Assembly: GCA_921293015.1 (NCBI GenBank)
Contig: OV121091.1
Location: 22,614,839-22,678,838, forward strand
DNA length: 64,000 nucleotides
Reading direction: 5' to 3'
Source of the DNA: Phorcus lineatus
Lineage: Eukaryota > Mollusca > Gastropoda > Trochida > Trochidae
Positions 35,461-46,770 of the stretch are shown here, piece after piece. The position numbers were made by a program, and so were the translations under genes. Within the stretch, counting starts at the first letter, position 1. Every line of letters starts with the position of its first letter. Below the pieces are notes generated by a model. It worked only from the letters and a program-made list of their open reading frames with translations. It ran no database searches and had not been told where the DNA came from.

Positions 35461-36543
35461 TCACAGGATACATGGCACTCGCTTCGCAACTTTATATTTC
35501 TTTGACGGCTCATACAGAAGATAAAGTGATTAAGGAACAAAGTTTTCACAGCGATTAATTTCTGCCTGCTTGAAGCAGTGCGTTATTTCAGCTTTAATTG
35601 GCATTAACTTGTCACTTAAAGTGTTTAAGATGTTCAGACTCTCAATCAATAACTCTTTTTAATCATTGCTTTCTAATAACATTTCAACAGCCATTCTTAA
35701 CATAGAGAAGGAAACACGTCAAGGTTTCTCTCTTTTCATAAGTCCATCACTTTCAAAACGTTATTGATGGACCTATAATCTAATTTGAAGTGAGTTCAAG
35801 GCAGCTTTTTTAATAAGCTGTTTGAGTGGCATTCTAGAAGTTGTGGGTATAAGGACAACAAGGAATTTTATGGATAATCAACTTCTTTATTGTACTTGTA
35901 GCGACGTTTCGGTATAGATTCTTATACCGTTTTCAAGCAAACGGTATAAGAATCTATACCGAAACGTCGCTACCAGTACAATAAAGAAGTTGATTATCCA
36001 TAAAATTCCTTGTTGTCCTTAGCTTTTTTAATACATTAGTTCATTCATTTGTTTAAAGTACTTTCTTTGGTTATCTTAACAATCATTGCAACGTCATTAA
36101 AAAAGGCAAATTCTTCTTCTATAAGCATAACATCAAGGAGTCCAACCTCAAATGTAACCTCCCCTTCGGAGAACAGAGAAAACCTTAAATGCCATTTTAA
36201 ATGAAGCGTTTGGGCATCCCAATTATATTTACAATCAACGAGACAACAGTTGTAATCAGTATCCTCCTATAGCTCCAATACTGCCTAAGGCATCCTCAAA
36301 GTGTCCTTTGGGGAAAATTGGCTGTCCATCCATCTCATGAACTGTCCAGAGCATTGTTAATAAGATAAATATCGATGCTAGGCTGTTATCGTCCTCGACG
36401 GACGTTACAGGATTAGCCTGAATACAATGGCAGATGATTGACTGGTGGTTCGCATATACTGTGATAGTGATTTCGTGAGAGAGAAAAGGCAGGAATAAGA
36501 CGTCTAGGTAACAAATCCAGGAAGTGCAATGAATTATAGCATT
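35461..36543 (-). pseudogene. Best-preserved coding relic of the array (copy III, block U)
   Basis: From 36543 to 36259 the minus strand is open for 95 codons. It includes ITITVYANHQS, then a hydrophobic run (SLASIFILLTMLW), then DGQPIFPKGHFEDALGSIG. A one-step frame change then leads into a second open stretch of 73 codons (36266-36048) with NCCLVDCKYNWDAQTL and EGEVTFEVGLLDVMLIEEE. A CAG acceptor at 36418-36420 could start an exon inside the first frame. After a 205-bp Penelope-like insertion (35816-36020) the same phase resumes with scattered stops and a helical part (LLIESLNILNTLSDKLMPIK; EINRCENFV), ending at TGA 35461. Neither frame starts with Met at full length, so a Met-to-stop search misses both. 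The hydrophobic run could be a signal peptide or membrane segment. No family recognised. At least eight disabling changes are visible. Confidence 0.6.
35816..36020. mobile_element. Palindromic Penelope-like insertion with 13-bp target duplication
   Basis: Two terminal-repeat copies face each other: arms 35850-35932 and 35939-36021 are reverse complements over 83 bp with about one mismatch, and a 6-nt centre. Each arm carries CGGTATAAGAATCTATACCG then AAACGTCGCT and AATAAAGAAGTTGATTATCC. AGCTTTTTTAATA occurs at 35803-35815 and again at 36021-36033, as a target-site duplication. A 34-bp unpaired extension lies between the left duplicate and the left arm. It splits the U coding relic of copy III. 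Related single arm at 23050-23140. Confidence 0.75.
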
Positions 36544-36639
36544 TCAAAGAGTCTAAATTAAAGTTCCATTTAAAAACAGAAATTCAAATGTTATGATTAT
36601 CTTGAACAATGCCTGTGTTTTTTAAGTTCAGCGGAATGT

Positions 36640-36690
36640 TATTTTATTTTCATTCTTTATTTCCGTTAAAGTCAGCCTAAATGTGACAGG
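36640..36690 (+). other. Decayed counterpart of the 16.0-kb fused splice site
   Basis: TTTTCATTCTTTATTTCCGTTAAAGTCAG aligns with TTTCTTTCTTTATTTCAGGTAAGTTCAG of unit I, but the AG/GT junction is gone. So the site is not kept in every unit. Confidence 0.35.
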
Positions 36691-36994
36691 CTGCCATAAT
36701 TGGACTGAACAACTACTATTCTTGCATCACCATTTGCCTATCGTTACTACATTAGTTCTGTGCGTATCTAACATGATCACCATGAACACTCTCAGTTACA
36801 GGTTTGAGGACCAGGATGGTGCTATTTCTGAGAAAGAACATGTTCAATCATTGTTAATTTAACTTTGAAAGTAGTCAAGCATAAGTCATGTGACTTATTT
36901 GATATTTCTGAATTCATTGCTTATACTATACTTATATGGTATTATTGGAAACAACATCATTTAATATTGACAAATAGATACTAAATTGCTATGC

Positions 36995-37240
36995 TTGTAC
37001 ATGTATTTCATCTTGTTACATCATGTTCATGTACCATCTACATGTACGACTGTATTGCAAGTGTCTGCTTACACAACAAATACTAGTTGCTTCCCTACCC
37101 TTCTTCTATACCATGTTATACACAATATTAATCTCCCTGAGTGATTAATTATCAATCAGAAGATCCTATACAGTACTGGGCTCTCGTTTACTGCCGTGGA
37201 ATTGGTGTAATGAAAATATCTATAATTCATGAAATAGGAA
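36995..37240. repeat. Array block V, copy III
   Basis: Partner of 26235-26490, collinear with the array order. Confidence 0.75.
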
Positions 37241-37887
37241 CTTTAAATTTTTCGTGTATAACTGAATTTAACAAGTATCAAAGTCTTCTTGTTTTGTTAA
37301 CGTATTTGATTTAAACAGGTGAAATAAAGGAATACAGTCGCATCCAAAAAGTTTGTTCATTTCCAATTTATTCTACTGTGGCCAAGATGACAAGGGGGCC
37401 GATGTTCGTATGTCTTTATACCTTCTGAAAGTATATATAACATTACCTTATATAATAGAAATAATTAATTTGCGATTCGTGTGATAATTCTCTACCAATT
37501 GAATATTGTTGTGTTTAAAGGGTGTACCGATTGCTACAGGTGTTACGATTATTTTTAGTATGGGATAACACAATAAGAGCAAAACAGGAAATCCATGATC
37601 CAATCAATGCAAAGTACCAATTGTACCTCAATCGGATGTGTAAAAGGGTATAAAATAAGAGAAAAAAACTGGTAATGTTTTCAGAACTTTCGGAAGAATC
37701 TCAACAATGAAAAGAAACATCCGGGACATCGAACCGTCTTTTTACCTCATTTTGAAAGCATTAGCGATTCGTACTTTATTCATTGATGGTAACATCCAGC
37801 CTCACCAGTTCTTGCTGTAAAGTAGCATATTAGAAAAACACCCAAATCTTTTGGCCTGGTATAACGCCTTTTCAACACGTAGAGAAC

Positions 37888-38180
37888 AGTGGTGTAGTGG
37901 TTAGCATGCTTGCATCTCGCGCCAACGGCCCGGGTGCGAATGCTGGCGGAGACATAAAAATATGTGACCTTGGTTATACACTGTGTCGTGTCCGTGTCTA
38001 CATTGCACTCAGTTTATCCAGATATACAAATGGGTACATAAAAACAGGAAACTTTCGGATCTATACGACTGGGCGAAGCGCTCAACAATCATCATCGAAA
38101 GTACAATTCCAGCAGGGTTATTAATACAAAATTTTGCGGTCAAAACATGCATTGAGCGTGGATATCATTATCATTATTAA
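37888..38180 (+). mobile_element. tRNA-derived SINE
   Basis: A-box region AGTGGTGTAGTGGTTAGCATG (about 37888-37908) and B-box GGTGCGAATGC (37933-37943) are at tRNA spacing, with a CGGC/GCTGG-like arm. A body of about 200 bp follows, ending GCATTGAGCGTGGATATC and ATTATCATTATT. It lies in array unit III and has no partner in units I or II, so it inserted after the duplications. Confidence 0.8.
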
Positions 38181-38983
38181 ACATGTCTGGGACATTCTTT
38201 GATGGCCTTAGAAGCTTCATTGCATCTTGTTACAGCAGCTTCCGTTGTAACGAATTCGAAAACTCATTGGAGGTATGAGAAGAAGGGTCAGCGACGTCAG
38301 CCGGGCTCGTGGTGGGTACACTCGCTACTGACACCTTTTTGGTATTTGCATTTGGGGAGCTCATTTAACAATTTTGCAAGAGAGAGGAACTTAGTTGAAC
38401 CTTAGTATATGTCCCGAACAGCAAAATAGTATTTTGGATGAAATTGATGAAATTTTATATTTTTGATCCATTTTTGAAAATAAGAATAAAACTTGTTTTC
38501 TCCCATGACCTTTGTGTGGTGTCTCTGATTCAATATAGTCAGCAGTCTGAGACTGCTGTCAAAGTGTTTCCTCAGTTGCTGTTATGGTATTTTGAAGTCA
38601 AACGTATGGACAGTTGAAAGATTTAAGTGGTTATATATTTGAAAATACATAAATCATAAGTATGTGATAATGCAAGTACAGAGTTACTTAGTAAACATAT
38701 GTCATACAAGCCATATCTATTAAATAGTCATATCACAATGGTATATATTGTTTGTGTAAATGTCATTACTCGATTATTAACGATAAACCACTTAACCATT
38801 TTTGCAAAACACATTAAATTATAGTAATGTTTCCTTTTCAATGTTTATTCATGAAACTTTAATTTACTGTTGAGGGAAGAATATATGTTATCGTGGTATG
38901 GGAATAGCTATAGTATTAAGATACACAACAACATACTATATGCTATCATGTAGTTTCTAAGGTAGCATTCTATATAATATAGA
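38181..38983. other. Unit III, unassigned
   Basis: One 68-codon plus frame (38199-38405) without family resemblance. Confidence 0.4.
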
Positions 38984-39310
38984 TGTAGCAGCAGTGGTAG
39001 AAAATAGTATTACCAGCAGCAGTAGAAGGCGTTTTGCAGAAGTAGCAACAATAGTAGAAGTTAAGATAGCAGAAGTAGTATATAAAGGGAATACCAAAAG
39101 GGTCGCGACATTTTCAACTTCTAATTTACGATGGACAACGATTGTTAAAATGGCTGGCTGCTATTTTTCAATTGTAAAATTGTGTACAAAACAAGTATTA
39201 AAGGCTGAGAACTAGTAGTAGCATTAGAATTGGTAGCATTAGTAGTAGTAGTAGTAGCATTAGAAGTAGTAGTAGTAGTAGTAGCAGCAGTAGTAGCAGT
39301 AGTAATAGTC
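38984..39310. repeat. GTA-trinucleotide tracts, copy III
   Basis: Two tracts, about 38984-39090 and 39209-39310, of GTA/GCA triplets separated by non-repetitive DNA. Same position relative to block Z as in units I and II. Confidence 0.9.
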
Positions 39311-39506
39311 GATATTGAGAGTGTCGTTGAAGATAATGGCAGGAGCAACAGTTATACTAGCTGCAACAGAAAAGGTTTTTAGTGGATGGTATTTGCTGCT
39401 GATATGTTTCTATTGACGTAGAAGTGATGTGACCTCTTGCTGTCACTAATCAGTGTTATGTTGCATGTACTGAGTTACGCCAATCCCTACTTATTGTGTT
39501 ACTTTG

Positions 39507-39660
39507 TATAAATACTTTGGTGAACTAGTGATAATGCGTGTCTCAGGACAAATGCCAAATCAATTGAATGCAATTAATGGGGCAGACTATATCTTGAATC
39601 GTATTACGTTATCTAATTACTTCATCAACCAGATAATTAAGTTATGATCTCTTGACTGTC
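39507..39660 (-). promoter_or_regulatory. Block Z: TATA-type promoter candidate, array copy III
   Basis: Minus strand: ATTGCATTCAATTGATTTGG, GAGACACGCA, AGTTCACCAAAG, TATTTATA (39507-39514), then downstream ACACTGATTAGTGAC shared with copy I. About 3 kb upstream of block U and 4.6 kb upstream of the last exon. Confidence 0.5.
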
Positions 39661-41303
39661 GTTTACCATTCAGACGGTTTTAAAAGAGTCTCTTCCTGCA
39701 AATTTGTGCTTAATCAACCGATAGCGACAAACTGTTTTTTTAACCTTTCATATACATTGTCGATCAAAGTGTACCTACATGTAATTTTTGTGATATTCCG
39801 GGAAACTCTGTGTAAGCAGACACAGACGCAGACACACACCTGTAAAGGATGCAGCATTAAACAGTACATTGGTAAAGCGAAATCACTTACTTTCTTGTTT
39901 TACGCCTCTTATATGATTTGACTGAACTTATTAAATTCGCTAAAAAAAATAAGTGTCTACAAAGTTAAAGTCAGACAAAATGTAGTCTCATGACAATGAA
40001 TCGTTTTTATCACGATTCGGTATTATCAAAGCTGAATATTTGATACTTTATCAAATTTATTTATTACCATTCCATTGATTGATGCCAATGTCTGTACAAC
40101 ATCGTTCATTGTTCTGTTTTTAAGTATCTAATGTACAAGTCGATTCAGCTATTGTTCTCATTTATAGCTGAACTATAACTAACGGCATGTCTTTTCTCTT
40201 CAAAAACCCTCACACTTAGCATTCGCTTACATTGTGGTTAGTCAATCTAACTTTGTTCTGTATTAGCCCTTCATTTACTGATTATTCAGATTTTTGCCTT
40301 AGGTTCGAAGTTTGTACGAAAAGCGTCTTGGCGGACTAATGGTGGATTTTTCAAACGCTGAGCTTGCTTTCTCGAAGGGATTGAAGTGATACACATTAAA
40401 GCGAAGTCTCTTTGAGATAGAATAGTGCTTGCCAAGACATACGGTTCGATTGACACATCAAAGGCAAAGCTTATTGATGCGACAGGCTGTGCGGATCTCT
40501 ATGTATCACATGTTGTTTTCTATCATCTAAACCATCAAGGTTGCATTGCAATACTTTGTGAAAATACAGCATGTTTGATTTGAAGAATGTAGCTTATTTA
40601 TTATTGACTTTGAATCTGTGACATACTGATGATGTTCTGATGTGATAGATATCATATAGATAGATATTCAAAATAGATACAGTAACTTTATTCGTGGACA
40701 CACGTATAAGATATCGATGTAAAATGCCAATATCCTTAACTTATTTTGTCAAGAAATTTATAATACATATATTATATTATAATTCATAAACATGTTATGT
40801 GAAACATATAAACTAATAGCCATGTCGAAAGATTATAAATATCGAGTGAAAAATACCCATGAAGGTTCTCGTTGATGAGTTATTTATCTTCGTAAAACAT
40901 AAATTGCATCAGTAATTAATTACATGTAATCGTGATAAAGATGAGAATAAAATGTATTTTATTTTAATCAATTAGTTGCAATGACAAATTTTGATATTCC
41001 TATCACAAACAAGTAATATCTATGTCAAAACTAAATATTTCCTATTCAATTAACCATTTCGTTGGATATATCACTCTCTAAAGCAAATTGCCATAATCTG
41101 ACACGTGACTATTAGAAGAAAACCGTGCCTCACTCCATGAACGTTAACTTATATTAGTAATGGTGTGATTCATTAAAAAAGGGTAATCGATTTTGACTTT
41201 TCAGTGTGAGTGCCAGAAGACAGAGTATCTTATTTCTTTATTGATTTGAAGTAGATGAGCCATGCTACATTATTGAATTAATTGTACAGAAACATTCTGT
41301 CTG
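39661..41303. other. Unit III end, mostly unassigned
   Basis: 40440-40585 pairs with 20170-20330, and 41190-41303 pairs with 29540-29633. No gene seen. Confidence 0.45.
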
Positions 41304-41370
41304 TTTTGGTCACGAAATCACGATTAAGCTGCTATTCGTTGAACCGAGACCAAACGTCAACTTGCTACGC
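41304..41370. repeat. Array block T, copy III
   Basis: TTTGGTCACGAAATCACGATT, then GACCAAA 36 nt later. Partner of 29634-29700. Confidence 0.6.
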
Positions 41371-41463
41371 GTTACGCCTGTTGATCATACTTGGAAGGGT
41401 CATTTCAATTGTTTCAACGATCTTAGAAAGTCTATTTGTCTTATTAGTTTTATGACAATAACA

Positions 41464-42445
41464 CTAATAATAATAAAGTCAATTTCTATAGCGCTATATC
41501 CACGTCAAATGTCATGCTCAAAGCGATTGAAATATACAGAGAGCGTTTTAAGGGTAAGCAACCCTAAAGAGATGGGTCTTGAGAAAATGTTTAAAAGTTT
41601 TTTTTCCACATGTTTTTAGATTTTCTGGCAGTAGGTTCCATTGGACTGCTGCAGTGTAAGAGAAGGACCACTCGCCGTAGGCTTTCGTTGTTGTTCTTGG
41701 GATTTGTAGCAGGTTCTTGGTCTGTGAACTCAGGGTTCTTGTTGGAATATATATGGCTTCAGAAGCTCTTGTAGGTAGACTGGTGCTGTACCATTGATGC
41801 ATTGGAATGCTATGCACATAGTCTTGTACTTTATTCTCTCTTGTATAGGCAGCCAATGTAGTAGGGGCCTATTATACACCCCAATGGTTTCAAGTATAGT
41901 GTGAATAACTGGGGTCCTAGAACACAGCCCTGATGCACGCCATATATTTCAGCATCACGGGATCTGTCAAGGTGCCATCAATCGATACACTTTGAGACCG
42001 ATTTTGAAGGTATGACTGTAACTAAGTGAGTGCCGAGTTACATATACCCATTTCATGCTGGAGTCGATGAAGAAGTTTATCGTGGTCGATGGTGTCGGAG
42101 GCGGCACTCAAGTCAAACAACACTAGAAGCCAAATATTTCCATTATACACTCCACGACGTAGGTCATCTACTACTCGCAGAAGGGCAGTTTCAGTGCTGT
42201 GGTGGAATCTATAAGCGGATTGGAATCGTTCTTGTAGCTTGCGACTTGAGATGTGATCATTCAGACGTTTGAATACTGCTTTTTCAATAAGTTTAGAAAT
42301 AAATGATAGATTTGACACAGGTCTATAATTTTGAAGAGTATCCACATTGAGTCCTTGCTTTAGGGGTAGGGGTTTACCAAGGCGTTCTTCATGGACAGCT
42401 TTGTTATGACTGGTAGCAAGATAACAATGTTTTCAAATCTATCCT
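41464..42445 (-). mobile_element. 5'-truncated, internally deleted LINE (CR1/L2-type reverse transcriptase)
   Basis: Minus strand in order: ILLPVITKL, LKQGLNVDTLQNYRPVSNLS, SAYRFHHSTETALL, VLFDLSAASDTIDH (the first catalytic Asp block), VHQGCVLGPQLF in a shifted frame, then directly the C-terminal PTRTLSSQTKNLLQIPRTTT and WNLLPENLKTC. The catalytic (F/Y)xDD block and neighbours are deleted, and stops and frameshifts occur. The 3' end reads GCGCTATAGAAATTGAC then an ATT-type tail at about 41464-41476. Non-LTR, CR1/L2 group by motif; exact clade uncertain. Non-functional. Confidence 0.9.
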
Positions 42446-45425
42446 GTTTTCTACAAATCTGATATAACCAATGCCACTATCCTGTATTTTAGTCTAGAAA
42501 TGACAATTATGCGACTAGCTATATCGTAGGTTTCCCAATATATTGCAAAAAGGACAGTAAAGATCAATGAATATACTATAGTGTTTTGGGCTTCAATGCT
42601 GACATTTAGCACAAAAGGGCCTTTGGCATAGTTATGTCTATGGCTCTGGCCATTATTATTTTTGTCCTCAACATATGATAATTCAACGCCAATCACATAT
42701 TAATTGTAAAGTCATGGAATCAAAACAATCAATTGCCAAATATGGTAAAATCAGATTTAAGCGAGTTTCCAGAATCAATAAAAACTATTTGAATTAAAGA
42801 ATTCTATTCGAAAAGATCTAACTTTTGCCGGAACCAAATCAATTTCCTGGTTATAGAACCCTTAAGGAATATCGATATCCCTAGCAAAACCCAATCACGT
42901 TATGGTTTTCATCTCCGAGTAAAACCTGATTGCCAACGATAGTGTTTGTCCATTGGTAATGTAACTAGCTTCATTCTTTGCCAGATTCAGAGAGATCGCC
43001 CTTGTTAAAACAGCGATGTTCTATTATAGCAGTAAAACAGGTTCACTGTGCTACACAACTTACTCGTAATGAATTTATGTTAACTCTTAATCTGCAAGGA
43101 GAAATTGAAATCATGTCGGATCAGGACTCGTTTGCAGAAAGCTATCTTCCTAGGGTTTCGTTTTTTCTTTGACCACAGTTAATACCAATTCCAAAAATAC
43201 AGAAAACACACATTCCCCGTCGGTTTAAACATACATGTATCTCCAAAAATGAAAGGTAACTAATACCTGGTGTATTGTAGGACTATGTGTTATACTTATT
43301 AGTCTAAAATGGTTAACAAATACTTATCAAAATATATTTTTTAAATTAAAGTAAAAAAAAATTCAGAAGGGAATCTAGCCTTTTTTAAATGTTAGTTATC
43401 ATAATCAAGGAATTAGTGAAATGGGGTATATCACAAATGTACATACTGTATACATCAAAGGTCGTTTAATCTTTTTTTAATTGAGTGTGAATTCCTTAAT
43501 TCATTTTTTCATATTTGTTCTTACTTTGAATTAATCGATATGTTTTCTTTGATGTTATATAAAATTCATTCAGCGGAAATATGAAATTTAGCTTTATACA
43601 TTTGATCTTTCCTATAAAGTCAAATATCAAAATTAACGGCATATTCAGTTTACACACTATTAGTTTCAGATGTAATTGATAGGATGAATGGATGTTTGCT
43701 ATAATACGACAAACACCTCGATCAAGAACGTCTTTTTTCCAATATGCTTTTCCAATTTTCTTCATGCAATAAGTTAATCAATAACTTGTTTGAACAAACT
43801 TTCCTTTCCTCAATGTTGCCATTATTTTGATTTCTTAATCAATTTGCTTGATAAGCTTGCAGAGATGACTACAATACAAAAACTCATTGACAAGAAAACA
43901 GACAACTTATGACGTTTTGACACTAATGAAATAGCGGGACATTTAATCTTAATTTTTTGGATTTTTGTTGATTTAATGATGATTTTGATGAATTATTTCA
44001 AATCGTCGCTTTAACCCTGATTCACGCAAGGTAAATGTGCCCGGGTATACTAGTACTGTATTTCATGTCGGATGGATTGAAACACAATGTTGGAAGATAG
44101 TCAAGGGGACATTCCTTTATATTCATACATTTTATTAGCACATGATTATAACACAACTCAATAGAAACATATGATTATAACACAACTCAATTGAAACATA
44201 TCACTAGGGTCACAGTTTGGTTGATTTAGATTTGACGGATTGATAAAAAAGATAGACCACATTCGGTAAAAAACAAACAATGAGACGTGAAGCCATTCAT
44301 CAGCGCTACGATCGGGAAAAGCCTCCCTACGGCATTATATATACATTGTTACAATGTTGATTAGTCTTAATATCATAAATAATGTATGAATGAATATCCT
44401 ATCCATTCAGTGTATTAATTTTAAGATAAGTAAAAGTACAGCGCATTATGTCATAGCACGGACTTTTTAACCATTTGTGCAATTTCATAGCAATTTTATT
44501 TCGTTCATTTCTAAACACTTATTGTGTTAAAGTATCTTAAATAGAGATGACTTTTTACAGAAACTTTTTTGTCGGGAGGGTTGTTTACCAAGATTTGAAA
44601 AGTTTCATTCCATACAAAGGCCTGGACGAATGGTTACAGTACACAATGAGAGGAATGTGCATGGTGTATTCATTACATACATTAAAGTAGCCCGTCGCCA
44701 TGGAAATGCGGTGTCGTCACCATGGAAATGATATGTCTAATGTAGGATATGCAAACCTCCAATGTATACATGTATGTGCATGAACCTGGTACAGCTCATC
44801 GTTGGGAAGGATTTTGGATTTCGTCTGATAATTTTACGTAATTTAAAGTAACTGTTATTCTTCTTTCATACATGTAGTTATCATATAATTTGATGGTTTG
44901 GACCTTATTAATTTTCTTTACCATCCAAAATTTGCTTTCAAAGTCGATATCGCTTGTGCAAAATCAAGCGATATCTACAACATACACATCGCTACAATCA
45001 AATAACAATATATAATTCATCAGTTTAAGACCTTACAATGGTTTTGCATCACTGAGATTCTCAGAAAATCCTTTTATTACTGAACAAAAGTGTAGAATGA
45101 CTGTGGCTGATAAAAGAATCTCACCCTCGCTTCTTCTGATATCAAATTGGTCAACTCTCGTCGGCAACCCTTGAATATTTCATGGTATATCATATAATCA
45201 GAAGACATGCACACGGGTGAGATACTGAATACGGTTCGTTTTCTTTCGTAAGTAATATGATGTTGCATGAATTTATCTGGAATTGTCTTGTGGATGTCCA
45301 TAATTAGTAGACATTAGTGTCATATCTAGTAATTAGTAACTAATATGTAAGGATACTGTTTCCTTTCCACGTGTTCGTTATTTGTCTGGTAGCACTGGGG
45401 ACAGCTTCGGCAGCAAAAGGTCTAC
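42446..45425. other. Unassigned, with a 29-bp tandem duplication
   Basis: 44142-44170 and 44171-44199 are adjacent copies of ATGATTATAACACAACTCAA... with one mismatch. Minus frames at 43496-43765 (89 codons) and 45077-45301 (74 codons) have protein-like composition but no family I can name. Confidence 0.45.
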
Positions 45426-45674
45426 TCAATCATCATGAATACTTTCATCGTTTACTATATAAGTCGGTATAACAAATTCTAAGGCTCCACCATCAGAAAA
45501 CTTGCAGCTTTTGTTTTCACATAAGATTAGTGTACATGTAGTATAGACATACTTACTGTGTTTATACTTTGGCAAATATGACGAGAATCCGTTAAGACAA
45601 AATATAAATGTAACCTTGAGGTACCGTTCACCTATTGCAAGCAGTCTTTTGTAAACACGAGATGGGAAAATCAA
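45426..45674 (-). pseudogene. Exon-like frame, faintly like the C-terminal part of a ZP module
   Basis: 82 codons to TGA. Contains YLPKYKHSKYVYTTCTLILC then CKFSDGG. ZP-C modules often have Y-x-H-C-x-(V/A)-x-(V/L)-C at this kind of place, here YTTCTLILC without the His. No upstream ZP-N part or splice-joined exon was found. It could be chance. Typed as pseudogene for want of supporting exons. Confidence 0.2.
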
Positions 45675-46707
45675 AGGATAATAATTGATTTCCGACTGTT
45701 AACTAATCTCTATATTTGAAGATTTGCGCAATATGTTTTCCAATTTAACCTTCTTAGAGGTATGTTAATTTATATCGGGACTTTTGTAAGAACATTAATA
45801 GATGGGAAATCATGGAAATTCAAAACACATGTTATGATTTTATTAGGTTGTAAAATAACAGAATAGTTAATCCGGTTTTGTTCCCCGAAATGCAAAAAAG
45901 ATTGCGGAAACTATAGGTCCACCTCTCGAAATTATGTTGCATTTAACATTTTTACATATGTGACAATAACTTCAATTCAGTTTCCACAACAACGTCAATC
46001 GCTACCATTAGTCTTACGTTGGTGATCACTTGTATACATGTATAACTGATAACATCGTTGTGATTGGTTCATACTCAAATTTGGGAAAATGCATGATCAT
46101 TTCCTTATCAACAAGGGCCAAGAATTAGCATCCAAATATTTTAAGCAGGCTTGGTAAACTGCACATTAAGGATTTCTTTCAGCACATTTTGTAATAACTG
46201 ATTTGGAAACCGAGATCGGAGCAAGTGTGTCTGTATTGGAATACATCTGTTCGCTTTTTCTCTTAGAGTACCCCTGAGGCTTTGTTTCAGAATCGTCTTT
46301 TGATGACATCGTTTGTACTAATTGGATACTTGGAATTTGTAAAGGTTTGTTCTATAACAGTAGCCTTGTTTCTCATGTGACTTGAGGGATCATGGTATAC
46401 TATTGCTTATGCCATTGCGAAAGATTTTCGGTTTTGTGAGACGAGTAAAATACAGTTCTTATAATTATAATGTAATTTGATATTCGTGAATACTTAATTC
46501 ATATATGTAGAATTTCTCAAAGTGTAAACATAAAATACAAGTCTGTTTCCACACATTCCAGTTAACAACTAAACACGCATGCTCAGGGGGCAACTGCCAC
46601 AGAGTTTAGCATCTGTTTGGCATCTGGAAATCATAATGGCATAGATACAGCAAGCTATCTCCCAGAATTGCCACAAAGTAGTATGAACAGAGCCATACGC
46701 CCACACA

Positions 46708-46770
46708 TTCCATTTTGTTTGCAAGCAATCTTCAGATGTGTTTGAATTCAAGCTCGGCGCTGCAGCCAGC
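46708..46770. repeat. Dispersed repeat R, copy 1
   Basis: ATTTTGTTTGCAAGC, ATCTT-AGAT-TGTTTG and GCGCTGCAGC align with 58441-58501. Function unknown. Confidence 0.6.

Noticed and set aside
39145-39348. Thr/Asn-rich minus-strand frame
   Set aside because: Translation of the GTA/TAC microsatellite tract.
42030-42272. 80-codon plus frame
   Set aside because: Shadow of the LINE reverse transcriptase on the other strand.
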